Shown piece after piece: positions 27,050-36,699 of a DNA stretch of 64,000 nt. The translations under genes were made by a program, and so were the position numbers. The stretch is from assembly GCF_014905095.1 (NCBI RefSeq), contig NZ_CP041165.1, positions 868,001 to 932,000 of the forward strand. Reading direction: 5' to 3'. Under the pieces are notes generated by a model. That model was not told where the DNA came from, did not search any database, and saw only the letters and a program-made list of their open reading frames with translations. The number at the start of each line of letters is the position of its first letter. The stretch's first letter is position 1. Origin of the DNA: Sulfurimonas marina. GTDB taxonomy: Bacteria > Campylobacterota > Campylobacteria > Campylobacterales > Sulfurimonadaceae.

Positions 27050-27095
27050 AACTTTAAAATCTTCAAAATTTATATAAAAATAACCATATTTTCGT

Positions 27096-27101
27096 TATAA
27101 T
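27096..27101 (+). promoter_or_regulatory. -10 element for rpsA
   Basis: TATAAT lies 31 bp before the rpsA start, within the 83-bp gap after ispH, and GAGGATAGG serves as ribosome site. A separate promoter fits the higher demand for a ribosomal protein. Confidence 0.45.
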
Positions 27102-27132
27102 TGCACAATTTTTATGTAACAGAGGATAGGTA

Positions 27133-28791
27133 ATGGCGTTCGATAACGAATCATTCGAAGAAGAAGAAAGTTTTGCAGAATTATTTGCTGCAAGTGAAAG
27201 ACAACAAGAAACAAGTCGCATCGTAGAGGGTGAGATAGTTGAGATCCAAGCTGATGATAACAGAGCATTAGTTGGTGTAGGTGACAAGTTAGAAGGTATT
27301 ATAAGCCTTGATGAAATTCGTGATGCTGATGGTGAATTAAAATTCGGTACTGGCGATAAAATCAAAGTAATGATTACAGGATACTACAATGAGCGTCCTA
27401 AAATCTCTTATAAAAAAGTACTTGAGCAAGAGAAAACTATTGAATTTATCGATGCACACAAAGAAGACTTTGAAAACTTAGTTGTTGAAGGTGTAATTAC
27501 TAAGAAAAACCGTGGTGGTTATGTAGTTGAAGCTGATGATGTTTCATTCTTTATGCCACGTTCATTAGCTGCATTCAAAGACACTGATGATGTAGTTGGT
27601 AAAAAAATCAAAGCACAAGTTGTAAAAGTTGACGCAGAAGATAACTCAATCGTACTTTCTCGTCGTAAACTTTTCAATGAAGAGCGTAAAAAGAAAAAAG
27701 AGATCATTGATAAAATCATGGCTGACGATGTAATCGTTGACGGTGTTATCAAAAAAATCACTAGCTACGGTATGTTCGTTGATGTTGGTGGTGTTGACGG
27801 TTTAGTACACTACAACGAGATCTCTTATAAAGGTCCAGTAAATCCAGCTAAACTTTATAAAGAGGGTGATGTTGTAACTGTTAAAGCTATCGCTTACGAT
27901 AAAGACAAGCGTCATCTTTCACTTTCAATCAAAGCTGTTCAACCAGATCCATGGGCTGAAGTTGAGTCTGAATTAGATGAAGGTGATACAATTACTGTAA
28001 CTGTTTCAAATATTGAAAACTACGGTGTATTCGTTGACCTTGGAAACGATATTGAAGGTTTCTTACACATTTCAGAAATCACTTGGGATAAAAACGTTAA
28101 AAACCCAGCTGATTATTTAGAAGTTGGTCAAGAGATTGATGTTGAAGTTATCGAGATTAACCCTAAAACTCATAAACTTCGTGTATCATTAAAAAGACTT
28201 CTTCCGAAACCGTTTGATGAATTTATGAAAAACTACCGTGAAGGTGATGTTGTAACTGGTACTGTTACATCATTAACTGATTTTGGTGCATTCGTTCGTA
28301 TCGATGGTGTTGAAGGTTTACTTCATAACCAAGATATCTCTTGGGATAAAAACACTAAAGCGAAAGATGTATTAAAATCTGGTGACGAAGTTGAAGTTAA
28401 AATTGCTAAAATCAACGAAGATGACCAAAAAATCTCTTTAAATAGAAAAACACTTTTAGAATCTCCAATTGACAAGTTTGCTACAACTAATAAAGTAAAC
28501 TCTGTTGTAAAAGGTACTATCCGTGATATTAAAGATTTCGGTGTATTCGTATCTCTTGGAGACGGTGTTGATGCACTTATCCGTGATGAAGATTTAGCTC
28601 CTTTAAATAAAGAAGAGTTAGAAATTGGTCAAGAGATTGAAGCAGCAGTTGCAAACATTGACACTCGCCGTGACCGTATCCGTTTATCTGTTAAAAAACT
28701 AGACTACATTAAAAATCAAGCAATGTTAGAGGAGATCAACGATACTGAATCTCACTCACTTGGTGACTTGATAAAAGATCAAATCAAATAA
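27133..28791 (+). CDS. rpsA: 30S ribosomal protein S1
   Basis: A 552-residue RNA-binding protein with six S1 (OB-fold) domains in tandem, needed for translation initiation on most messages. Repeat units are clear, for example IKKITSYGMFVDVGGVDGLV, VSNIENYGVFVDLGNDIEG, VTSLTDFGAFVRIDGVEGLL and IRDIKDFGVFVSLGDGVDAL. Codon use is more uniform than in neighbours, as expected for a highly expressed gene. It lies between ispH and the small membrane protein gene, with its own -10. Confidence 0.96.
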   Translation: MAFDNESFEEEESFAELFAASERQQETSRIVEGEIVEIQADDNRALVGVGDKLEGIISLDEIRDADGELKFGTGDKIKVMITGYYNERPKISYKKVLEQEKTIEFIDAHKEDFENLVVEGVITKKNRGGYVVEADDVSFFMPRSLAAFKDTDDVVGKKIKAQVVKVDAEDNSIVLSRRKLFNEERKKKKEIIDKIMADDVIVDGVIKKITSYGMFVDVGGVDGLVHYNEISYKGPVNPAKLYKEGDVVTVKAIAYDKDKRHLSLSIKAVQPDPWAEVESELDEGDTITVTVSNIENYGVFVDLGNDIEGFLHISEITWDKNVKNPADYLEVGQEIDVEVIEINPKTHKLRVSLKRLLPKPFDEFMKNYREGDVVTGTVTSLTDFGAFVRIDGVEGLLHNQDISWDKNTKAKDVLKSGDEVEVKIAKINEDDQKISLNRKTLLESPIDKFATTNKVNSVVKGTIRDIKDFGVFVSLGDGVDALIRDEDLAPLNKEELEIGQEIEAAVANIDTRRDRIRLSVKKLDYIKNQAMLEEINDTESHSLGDLIKDQIK

Positions 28792-28797
28792 TATTTG

Positions 28798-29277
28798 ATG
28801 CAAACTGTTTTAAAATGGCTAACTCCTGCGATCGCGTTGGGAGTTGCTGTTTTTATACTATTTTTTCTGATCTCTATAAACTCACAAGAGCCTATAGTTG
28901 ATGGGGAACCTTTAGCATTAGAGACTAACCTTGTTCAAAAAAATCCTGAAAAGATGTGGCTAAATCATTTTTCTGAATCGGAAAGAAAAGGGTATAGTTA
29001 TCCAGTGAATGAAGTTTACGTAAAACTTGATCTAGATGAAAAAATAACTAAAACTAAAACCTATAAGTTGTCTGCAAAAGTAAAAGATCCTTACCAACTA
29101 TTTTGTTTAAAAGAGGAGTTACGAGGACATCAATTGAAGTATTATCTTAAAAAAGATAAACAAGGGATAGATTTACTTATTTATTCACAAAATGTTGATA
29201 AATTAAATAACTTGGTAAAAGTTTTAAAAAATTATAAAATTCAAGCTCAAATAGGGCTATTTAAAGAGGAATATTAA
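28798..29277 (+). CDS. Membrane-anchored hypothetical protein between rpsA and serA
   Basis: A 159-residue protein with one N-terminal transmembrane anchor (TPAIALGVAVFILFFLISIN) and a periplasmic C-terminal part. That part, KTYKLSAKVKDPYQLFCLKE onward, has alternating strands and helices and resembles a SPOR-like fold, though this is only an impression. I prefer the ATG at 28798 over the TTG just before it. Position between rpsA and serA is, as I recall, conserved in Campylobacter, which supports it being real. Function unknown. Confidence 0.65.
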   Translation: MQTVLKWLTPAIALGVAVFILFFLISINSQEPIVDGEPLALETNLVQKNPEKMWLNHFSESERKGYSYPVNEVYVKLDLDEKITKTKTYKLSAKVKDPYQLFCLKEELRGHQLKYYLKKDKQGIDLLIYSQNVDKLNNLVKVLKNYKIQAQIGLFKEEY

Positions 29278-29278
29278 A

Positions 29279-30865
29279 ATGCAAAAATATACAATTGTAG
29301 TTTGTGACCATATCCATACAGCTGGTTTGGAGATGCTTCAAAACGATGAAAATGTTAACTTTATCATGGCGGCAGATGAGCCAAAAGATAAACTTGTAAA
29401 AGAGATTATTCCGCAAGCTGATGTTGCAATTACTAGAAGTTCTACAGATGTTGATGATTTCTTTTTAGAGCATGCAACAAATATGAAAGCACTTGTTCGT
29501 GCAGGTGTTGGTGTTGATAATGTTGATATTCCAGGATGTTCAAAACAAGGTATTATTGTAATGAACGTACCTACTGCAAATACAATTGCAGCAGTTGAGT
29601 TAACTATGGCTCATATGCTTTCTTGTATGAGAATGTTCCCATACTCTCATGATCATCTAAAAAATCAACGTATTTGGAAACGTGAAAAATGGTACGGACA
29701 TGAGCTTAAAGGTAAAAAACTTGGTGTAATCGGTTTCGGTAACATCGGTAGCCGTGTTGCAAAACGTGCTAAAGCTTTTGAGATGGACATTGTTGCATAC
29801 GATCCGTATATCCACCCGTCGAAAGTAACTGACCTTGATATGACATATACAAAAAACTTTGAAGATATTTTAGCATGTGACGTTATTACGATTCACACTC
29901 CTAAAAACAAAGAAACTATCGGTATCATAGGTGCAGAAGAGATTGCTAAAATGAAAGACGGTGTAGTTTTAGTAAACTGTGCACGTGGTGACCTTTACAA
30001 TGAAGATGCACTTTACGACGGACTTAAATCTGGTAAAATCCGTTTTGCAGGTATTGATGTATTTGGTAAAGAACCGGCAACAGACAATAAACTACTTGAT
30101 TTAGATAACATTGTTGTTTCTCCACACTTAGGTGCAAACACTTACGAGTCTCAGTACAATATCGGTACACAAGCTGCTGAAAATGCAATCGCAGCTGCGA
30201 AGGGGATCTCTTATCCAAATGCACTTAACTTACCAATTGATGAGTCTAAAATACCATCATTTGTAAAACCATTCTTAGAGATGGGACAAAAAATCGGTTT
30301 CTTAGCATCTCAGATCAACAAATCTCAAATCATCTCTATCAAAGTAACTGGTAATGGTGAGATTGGTGAATATGTAGATTCATTATCTACTTTCGTGACA
30401 GTTGGTGCTATGAGCCAAAGCTCTGATAAAATCAACTATGTAAATGCGGATTTTATTGCAAAAGAAAAAGGTATCAAAATTGAAGCTGAAAACCTTGGTG
30501 ATTCTAATGTATATAAAAATCTTATCACTGCTAAATTAACAACTGCAGAGGGTACAACTACTATTAGTGCAACTATCTTTGATGACGGTGTTCAAAGAAT
30601 GGTGGCTATCAACGGTTTTGAGAATGAAGTAGCTCTCAAAGGTCATATGGTACTGTTTAAAAACTCTGATGTTCCTGGTGTTATCGGTAACGTTGGTATG
30701 ACTTTAGCAAAACATAATGTAAATATTTCTGACTTCTCTCTTGCTCGTAATGCAAACAAAGAAGCTCTTGCTGTTATCTTAGTTGATGATAAAGTAGATG
30801 AAACTACATTAAAAGAGTTAGCAGCATTAGACGCATGTCTAAATGTTAGTTACGCTAATATCTAA
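29279..30865 (+). CDS. serA: D-3-phosphoglycerate dehydrogenase
   Basis: First enzyme of serine synthesis, oxidising 3-phosphoglycerate with NAD. The 528 residues match the long form: a substrate/NAD domain with GVIGFGNIGSRVAKR as Rossmann motif, VNCARGDLYNEDAL with the catalytic Arg, and SPHLGANTYESQ carrying the His. An intervening ASB domain and a C-terminal ACT domain (VPGVIGNVGMTLAKHNVNIS) follow, the latter usually binding serine. AAAGAGGA precedes the start. A strong terminator closes the operon. Confidence 0.95.
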   Translation: MQKYTIVVCDHIHTAGLEMLQNDENVNFIMAADEPKDKLVKEIIPQADVAITRSSTDVDDFFLEHATNMKALVRAGVGVDNVDIPGCSKQGIIVMNVPTANTIAAVELTMAHMLSCMRMFPYSHDHLKNQRIWKREKWYGHELKGKKLGVIGFGNIGSRVAKRAKAFEMDIVAYDPYIHPSKVTDLDMTYTKNFEDILACDVITIHTPKNKETIGIIGAEEIAKMKDGVVLVNCARGDLYNEDALYDGLKSGKIRFAGIDVFGKEPATDNKLLDLDNIVVSPHLGANTYESQYNIGTQAAENAIAAAKGISYPNALNLPIDESKIPSFVKPFLEMGQKIGFLASQINKSQIISIKVTGNGEIGEYVDSLSTFVTVGAMSQSSDKINYVNADFIAKEKGIKIEAENLGDSNVYKNLITAKLTTAEGTTTISATIFDDGVQRMVAINGFENEVALKGHMVLFKNSDVPGVIGNVGMTLAKHNVNISDFSLARNANKEALAVILVDDKVDETTLKELAALDACLNVSYANI

Positions 30866-30897
30866 GTAGACGCACCTCTTTTCTTTTACATCTTCAG

Positions 30898-30922
30898 GTA
30901 GAGCCAGAAGGCTCTACTTTTT
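30898..30922 (+). terminator. Rho-independent terminator after serA
   Basis: GTAGAGCC (30898-30905) pairs with GGCTCTAC (30910-30917) around an AGAA loop, followed by five T's. It lies 33 bp after the serA stop and ends the long plus-strand run. Confidence 0.85.
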
Positions 30923-31035
30923 ATAAATCCCCGTTTAATATTTCAATTACAAAATTTACATTGATAAACATTAGCAGAAAGTTCTCAGTTACAGTATAAA
31001 GATAAATATAGAAAATCGTAAAGAGAATAGAAGAG

Positions 31036-31064
31036 TATGTATGAACAAAAGTTGTTCATACATA
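31036..31064 (-). terminator. Hairpin downstream of the efflux operon
   Basis: TATGTATGAACAA (31036-31048) pairs perfectly with TTGTTCATACATA (31052-31064) around a 3-base loop, 19 bp after the last stop of the minus-strand RND operon. The downstream minus-strand sequence is pyrimidine-rich rather than a clean T tract. Confidence 0.55.
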
Positions 31065-31082
31065 AAAGAAGCTATATAAGAG

Positions 31083-32777
31083 TTAAATAGCTTCTGTATT
31101 GTCCATAAGGACCGGAACGAAGATAATCGATACGATAACCGCTACAACAGTTCCTGAAATAAGTGCAACACCAAGTCCTCCAAAAACAGGATCACTTGCG
31201 AGCAATGAAGAACCTAAAATAATGGCAATTGCTGTTAGTAAAATAGGTTTTAGTCTTGTAGCACTTGCAATAGCGATAGCACGTTGTTTTTCTATACCAT
31301 TGTTTTTGATGAGATCTTTTGTAAAGTCGACAAGCAGTAGAGAGTTTCTTGAGCTAATACCGATAAGAGCAATAAAGCCTATCAAACTTGTAGCTGTTAA
31401 GAAAAATACATCCTCAGTAAATAGATTAGCTACCCAGTGCCCTAAAATAACACCAATGATAGATAGGAAACTGCCACCTAAGATAATACCGCTAATAGCA
31501 TATGATTTATAATAAATTACCATTAGTAAAAAGATAAGTATAAGTGCAGCAATAAATGCAGCTCCCAGATCTCTAAAAGTATCAAGTGTTACTTTCATCT
31601 CTCCATCCCAACGAAGAAGATACTCTTCACCTGTCTTTTTATCTACAAGTGTGAGATCAAACATATACGTAGAGATACCTGGCTCTTTATTTACTTCATA
31701 CCCTTTTTCAGAGAAGTATTTGATCATTTTATCTCTGGCGTCTAAAAGAGGGTAGACCTGACTTTGGTTATCTGTTTCAGCTGTGACATTGATCATAGTT
31801 TTGAGATCTTTATGATAGATTGTTCTATCCGATTTTACCTCTTTAATCTCTACAACCTCTGTTAGTGGAATCATCATCCCTTTATTGTTCATTAAATATA
31901 GTGAACTTAATTTTGTTCGCAGCGATGCAAGTGAGTTTTCATTGATATCTTTTGTTTCATCACTTAATGATACAAAAATACCAACTTGGTCATTGAGCTC
32001 TATTGTATTTTTAACTGCAACTACCATCCCTTTAAATGCAAGGTAAAGGATCTGATTAACCTGTTCAACACTTAAACCGCTTCTAGCAATTTTTTCAGAG
32101 ATAGGCATAAGTTTATACTTATCATAAGGTGTTTCACTCATTACATCAACATCTACAATCTTATCTGTTTGTTTTAAGACCTTTGATACTTCATTTGCAA
32201 CACCTGCAACTTTTGTATTTGAGTCTCCATATACTTCAACAACTATAGAAGCCATTGTTGGCGGACCTGCAGGCATCTCAATCATTTGGATTACAGTGCC
32301 GTCTATTTTAGACTCACAACTGTTTTTTATAACAGGTCTAAGACGTTGCACCATTATAAAAGATTTTTCATCACGATGGTGTTTATCTGTAAGATTTACT
32401 ACAATTTCCGCAAATCTCTCACCCTGTTTCATACCGCTTCCTTTTACTAGTCCGGCATAATCAAGAGGAGCACCTTCACCTATAAAGCTCTCAATGTCAG
32501 TAACTTCCTTTTCAGGTTTCAATATATCTTCAACACATTGCACAACCTCTTTAGTTTGAGAGATCGAACTCCCATCAGGCGTTTTTACATAGATGCTAAA
32601 CGTGTTAGAGCTTTTTCCAGGTAACATTCTTGCAAGGACAACTTCTGTTGGAAGCATTAAAATTGTTCCAAATAGAGATAAAAAGATAAGTGCAGTAACT
32701 AAAAGTTTTTTTGAGCGATGCTGCAAAATATCATAAATAAAGTTTTCAAACTTTTTCCCCTGATGTTTATTTGACAT
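31083..32777 (-). CDS. RND efflux pump, C-terminal half (TM7-TM12)
   Basis: A 564-residue protein equal to the second half of an RND inner-membrane pump: one N-terminal membrane helix (KKLLVTALIFLSLFGTILML), a large periplasmic porter/docking region, then five helices. TM10 reads GFIALIGISSRNSLLLVDF, with Arg where AcrB has its relay Lys. Its ATG shares one base with the stop of the first-half gene (TAATG) and has its own AGGGAG seven bases upstream. It is therefore translated as a separate polypeptide. The two halves should assemble as one pseudo-twofold unit. Substrate unknown. Confidence 0.88.
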   Translation of the reverse strand: MSNKHQGKKFENFIYDILQHRSKKLLVTALIFLSLFGTILMLPTEVVLARMLPGKSSNTFSIYVKTPDGSSISQTKEVVQCVEDILKPEKEVTDIESFIGEGAPLDYAGLVKGSGMKQGERFAEIVVNLTDKHHRDEKSFIMVQRLRPVIKNSCESKIDGTVIQMIEMPAGPPTMASIVVEVYGDSNTKVAGVANEVSKVLKQTDKIVDVDVMSETPYDKYKLMPISEKIARSGLSVEQVNQILYLAFKGMVVAVKNTIELNDQVGIFVSLSDETKDINENSLASLRTKLSSLYLMNNKGMMIPLTEVVEIKEVKSDRTIYHKDLKTMINVTAETDNQSQVYPLLDARDKMIKYFSEKGYEVNKEPGISTYMFDLTLVDKKTGEEYLLRWDGEMKVTLDTFRDLGAAFIAALILIFLLMVIYYKSYAISGIILGGSFLSIIGVILGHWVANLFTEDVFFLTATSLIGFIALIGISSRNSLLLVDFTKDLIKNNGIEKQRAIAIASATRLKPILLTAIAIILGSSLLASDPVFGGLGVALISGTVVAVIVSIIFVPVLMDNTEAI

Positions 32778-34390
32778 TAAAGGCTCCCTTTATTGTTTTC
32801 TTTTGGATGGTGTGCACCATCATCCTTGATTTTTAAGAGTTTTTTACTTAAATACGGTGTAAATATATACGCTACTATTAAAGAAGCTATAAGGGCTACC
32901 GGAACATTAAGTGGAATAGGTTTCATAAATGCACCCATCATACCCCCTACAAATGCCATAGGTACCATTGTTAAGATGATAGCAAGTGTAGCAACATTTG
33001 TCGGTGCTCCAATCTCATCAGTCGCTTTTACAACTAAAGTATCAATATCTTTATGTTCACTATCATGTGCATGTAAATGTCTATGGATATTTTCAATTAC
33101 GATAATTGCCGCATCAACAAGAAGTCCTAGGGAGAGTAAGAATGCAAACAGTGTCATTCTATTGATTGTTTGTCCGCTTAAGTATGCTACAAATAGTGTA
33201 GCTGCTAAAATAGCAGGTACTGTAAACATTACGATCATACTCTCTTTATAGCCAAGGAAAAATACCAGCATTACAGTAATGATAACAATCGTAATAATAA
33301 GGTGCTCAACAAGTTCATTAACTGCTTCATTTGCACGTTGTCCATAATCTCTAGTGATTTTATATCCGATCCCTTGAGCTTTTAACTCTTCGTCGTATTT
33401 TTCAAGAAGTGCTTTAACATCATCTGCAACAAATACAGCATTAGAACCTGCAAGTTTTGAGATGCTAAGTGTTATCTGTGAGTATGAACTTTTCTCTTTT
33501 TCATCGTTAAGTGTTATTCTCGCCGAGAGTTTATCATTAGCATTAATTCCATCTTCTACAGTTGCAATATCTTTGAGGTAGATTGGAGAGCCCATATATT
33601 GTGCAACCATTATATTTTGTACATCTTCAATGCTCTCAATAACATTTTGTACACCAAACACAACAAGTTTTTTATCTTGCGTATTTGTATTAACATCTGG
33701 TGCTTTGATAGAGATCGCTTTAATCGCTTGAACTATTTGCCCTAAAGAGAGGTGATACCCTTTGAGTTTATTAAGGTCAACATTTACATTAAATTGTTGT
33801 TTATGCTCACCTTTGAGATCTGTTTTTGAAACATTGTCTATTTGTGCGATCTTAATTTTAATATCTTGGATTGTTTTTAAAAAATCAGAATATACAAGAG
33901 AATTATTTGTTTGATAAAAAGCGATATTTACAATTGGGATATCGATGTCAATATCAAAAGGCTTTACTAACGGCTGCATAACCTCTTTAGGCATAAGGTC
34001 CATGTTCTGCATAACTTTATCGTAAAGTTTAAGATTTGATGCTTCTCTGTTTTGCCCAATATAATACATTACATTGATAATACCTACATTTTCCATACTC
34101 ATAGAATAGATATGCTCAACACCGCTAATTTCACGAATCTTTTGCTCTAATGGCTGAACAACAATCTTTTCAACCTCTTTTGGAGAGAGTCCCGGTGCAG
34201 CGACCACAATACTACCACCGCTCAGTGCTATTTGCGGATCCTCTTCACGCGGCATAACTTCTAAAGAGATATATCCGATTGCCAGTAAAAATACTGCTAA
34301 AATAGCTGTTAGTGGGTTGTATAAAAACGATTTTGCAAGTTTCCCTGCTGTATCACTAACTTCTAAGTTCCTAATTTCCTTTTCACTCAT
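32777..34390 (-). CDS. RND efflux pump, N-terminal half (TM1-TM6)
   Basis: A 537-residue protein corresponding to the first half of an RND transporter: TM1 (NPLTAILAVFLLAIGYISL), a periplasmic porter region, then TM2-TM6. TM4 reads SLGLLVDAAIIVIENIHR, which keeps the first relay Asp but has Ala for the second, as in metal- or HAE-variant pumps. It ends soon after TM6 with a hydrophilic tail (KIKDDGAHHPKEN). The break falls exactly at the boundary of the two pseudo-repeats. The gene is two bases downstream of the membrane fusion protein gene. Confidence 0.88.
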   Translation of the reverse strand: MSEKEIRNLEVSDTAGKLAKSFLYNPLTAILAVFLLAIGYISLEVMPREEDPQIALSGGSIVVAAPGLSPKEVEKIVVQPLEQKIREISGVEHIYSMSMENVGIINVMYYIGQNREASNLKLYDKVMQNMDLMPKEVMQPLVKPFDIDIDIPIVNIAFYQTNNSLVYSDFLKTIQDIKIKIAQIDNVSKTDLKGEHKQQFNVNVDLNKLKGYHLSLGQIVQAIKAISIKAPDVNTNTQDKKLVVFGVQNVIESIEDVQNIMVAQYMGSPIYLKDIATVEDGINANDKLSARITLNDEKEKSSYSQITLSISKLAGSNAVFVADDVKALLEKYDEELKAQGIGYKITRDYGQRANEAVNELVEHLIITIVIITVMLVFFLGYKESMIVMFTVPAILAATLFVAYLSGQTINRMTLFAFLLSLGLLVDAAIIVIENIHRHLHAHDSEHKDIDTLVVKATDEIGAPTNVATLAIILTMVPMAFVGGMMGAFMKPIPLNVPVALIASLIVAYIFTPYLSKKLLKIKDDGAHHPKENNKGSL

Positions 34391-34392
34391 AA

Positions 34393-35145
34393 CTATTTTA
34401 CCTCAATACCGATCGTAGTATACATACCCGGATAGATGTTTTTATTTTTCTTGTCTATAGAGATTTTGATCTTAAATGTGTGTGTCATAGGGTTTGAGCT
34501 AGGGATAATAGCTGATATTTTACCTGTAGTTTGGATCTCTAAAGATGGGATATTGATAGAAACTTTTTTCCCGATAAAGATACTTTTCATATCTTGTTCA
34601 GCTATTTCGATCTCAATTTTTAAATTACTTAAATCAGATAAAACGATTGCAGGCATACCTGGAATTGCCATCTCACCCACTTTGATGTTTTTAGAGATGA
34701 TTACACCTGAATTTGGTGCTTTGATGATAAGGTACTTATATTGGTTCTCTACCTCTTGAAGTCTTGCTTTTGCAATGTTTATCATATCTTTGAGGTTTTT
34801 CTCTGCAAGTTCCAGCTCTTCAACTTTGTATTTTGCCACCATATCTTTTTCAAAAAGTCTTTTATGACGCTCAAGATTCATAACAACGTTTGAGTATTGG
34901 TTTTCATACATTTGCAGAGCAGATTCTGCTTGACGTTTTGCCGAGTCAATCTCACGAGAATCGATCGTGTAGAGTACTTGACCACGCGATACTCTATCAC
35001 CTTCACTTACATTAACATTTGTAACAAATCCCATAAAACGACTTGTAATCATCTTTTGGTTATCTGATATCACAGTACCAGACAGTGTTAATATTTCAGC
35101 AACAAGAGATGTTGCCAGTGCTATTAAAGCGAGTATTTTCTTCAT
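34393..35145 (-). CDS. Efflux membrane fusion protein (periplasmic adaptor)
   Basis: A 250-residue HlyD/AcrA-type adaptor linking the RND pump to the outer-membrane channel. An N-terminal signal sequence is followed by a split lipoyl domain (GFVTNVNVSEGDRVSRGQVL and IKAPNSGVIISKNIKVGEMA) around an alpha-helical hairpin (~65-125), then a beta-barrel with IEIEIAEQDMKSIFIGKKV. It is short for the family because the C-terminal membrane-proximal domain is minimal. Its ATG overlaps the stop of the TolC-like gene by one base. Confidence 0.9.
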   Translation of the reverse strand: MKKILALIALATSLVAEILTLSGTVISDNQKMITSRFMGFVTNVNVSEGDRVSRGQVLYTIDSREIDSAKRQAESALQMYENQYSNVVMNLERHKRLFEKDMVAKYKVEELELAEKNLKDMINIAKARLQEVENQYKYLIIKAPNSGVIISKNIKVGEMAIPGMPAIVLSDLSNLKIEIEIAEQDMKSIFIGKKVSINIPSLEIQTTGKISAIIPSSNPMTHTFKIKISIDKKNKNIYPGMYTTIGIEVK

Positions 35146-36491
35146 TATTTTTCTCCGTTTGCTAGTTTTTCAAGTTCAAAGATTTTTTCATTTCTTTTAT
35201 TTTTTGCTACTAAAAGTTGTAGTATTTTTTCTATTTGAGAAGATTGTTTTATTATAACATCATTCATAGATACAAGTTTCTCTTTATATCTTGCTTCATA
35301 ATTCTCATAGATCGCATTTGCCAACTCTAACTCTTTTGTAAGAGATTTGATCTCTTGGTTGGCACTTTTAACTTCTGTTTTTATTTTTGCAAGTTGTAAA
35401 GAGATCCCTTTTTTCGCAAGTTGTACTTGTGATTCTATTTTTAGTTGTTCAATTTTTGCTTTTTCAACTTTTGCACCGTCAATACCGCCGTTAAAGATAT
35501 TCCAAGTAAGTCTTGCACCCACTGTATAAGCTTTATGATCGTTTGCTTCGCCCAAGAATGTATCATCAGCTGTTGCAATTTCTGCAAATGCACCGAGAGT
35601 TGGATAGTAACTAGCTTGACTTGCATCTAACATACTTGCTTTTATATCTAAAGCGGTAGTTGCTTTTTTGATATCCAAGTTTCTTGCAAGTACGTCATTA
35701 TCAGTGAAGTTAGGTTCAGCTATTTCACTTGTTGGAACTTCGATATCGTCCACTTTTTCATTTAATAAAAAGCTGATGTAGTGGTAAAGAAGTTCTTCAT
35801 TTGCTTTCATCTGAACAAGAAGTCTTTCAACATTCCCTTTTTTCGCTTTCACTTCCAAAAGGTCAACCTTCTTTGCATACCCAACCTCGATCATAGTTTG
35901 TGTAGTATTTTCGAGTGCATTGATATTGCTTAGAATTTTTTCCATATTTTTGATAGATGATTCTAAAAGAGCCATATCGTAGTAACTTTTTTTCAGTTGA
36001 AACACTTTTTCACTAAGTACTTTCTCTTTATCGAGTGATTTGATGTTTTTTACACCCTCCATTACACTTGTATAGCTTGAGATCGCAAAGCCTGTAAAAA
36101 TCGGTACTTCATAATGAAGTTTAGATTGGAAGAAATTTCTGTCTTCCGGATAGTTTAAATCATGTGGTTCTACAGTTAAGATGTTAGGATTTGTCATACT
36201 AAAGTCTGAAAATCCAAAATCTCCAAAGTTTGCTTCACGAGATGTCAGTTTAAAACCGAAAACATTTCCGGCATCGTTTGACCTGGCAAAATCTTGAGTA
36301 AAATCAAGTTTACCCCAATGCAGACCACTTGTTGAAGATATGTCTTCCTTGGCACTTTTTACCGCTAAAGAAGCTGCTTTTATCTCTAAATTTTTATTTT
36401 TTAATATTTCTAGTGCTTCACTCAATGGTAACGAGTTACTAGATGCAGATAAAAACAATGGTAAAAAAAGTGCACTTACTACTTTTTTCAT
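35145..36491 (-). CDS. TolC-family outer-membrane efflux channel
   Basis: A 448-residue outer-membrane channel with signal peptide (KKVVSALFLPLFLSASSNS) and two OEP repeats of long helices. Typical patterns are LPLSEALEILKNKNLEIKAA at the N-terminus and a strand-helix unit reading FAEIATADD and GARLTWNIFNGG in the second half. It is the first gene of the four-gene operon channel / adaptor / pump half / pump half. The promoter lies in the 200-bp AT-rich gap shared with the divergent DUF4395 gene. Confidence 0.9.
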   Translation of the reverse strand: MKKVVSALFLPLFLSASSNSLPLSEALEILKNKNLEIKAASLAVKSAKEDISSTSGLHWGKLDFTQDFARSNDAGNVFGFKLTSREANFGDFGFSDFSMTNPNILTVEPHDLNYPEDRNFFQSKLHYEVPIFTGFAISSYTSVMEGVKNIKSLDKEKVLSEKVFQLKKSYYDMALLESSIKNMEKILSNINALENTTQTMIEVGYAKKVDLLEVKAKKGNVERLLVQMKANEELLYHYISFLLNEKVDDIEVPTSEIAEPNFTDNDVLARNLDIKKATTALDIKASMLDASQASYYPTLGAFAEIATADDTFLGEANDHKAYTVGARLTWNIFNGGIDGAKVEKAKIEQLKIESQVQLAKKGISLQLAKIKTEVKSANQEIKSLTKELELANAIYENYEARYKEKLVSMNDVIIKQSSQIEKILQLLVAKNKRNEKIFELEKLANGEK

Positions 36492-36699
36492 TTGTTGTCC
36501 TTTGTTGTCATTAGTTTATAAATATAGATGTAATTTAACTCTAAATTATAACATATATTTTATTGGATTATATAATAAAGTTATCACATTTAATTATTTA
36601 GAAAAAAAATCTGGGAATTCAATTATAAGAAAAAAATATAGTTAAACTTTAAGAAAATGTGATTAAAATTTGATAATTGTTTTAAAGAAAGGTGTTTTT

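Noticed and set aside
32770..32785. Frameshift or sequencing error explaining the split RND pump
   Set aside because: The junction has its own AGGGAG site, a TAATG overlap and a hydrophilic tail on the first half, and falls at the pseudo-repeat boundary, so a real two-gene arrangement is more likely. Read-level data would settle it.
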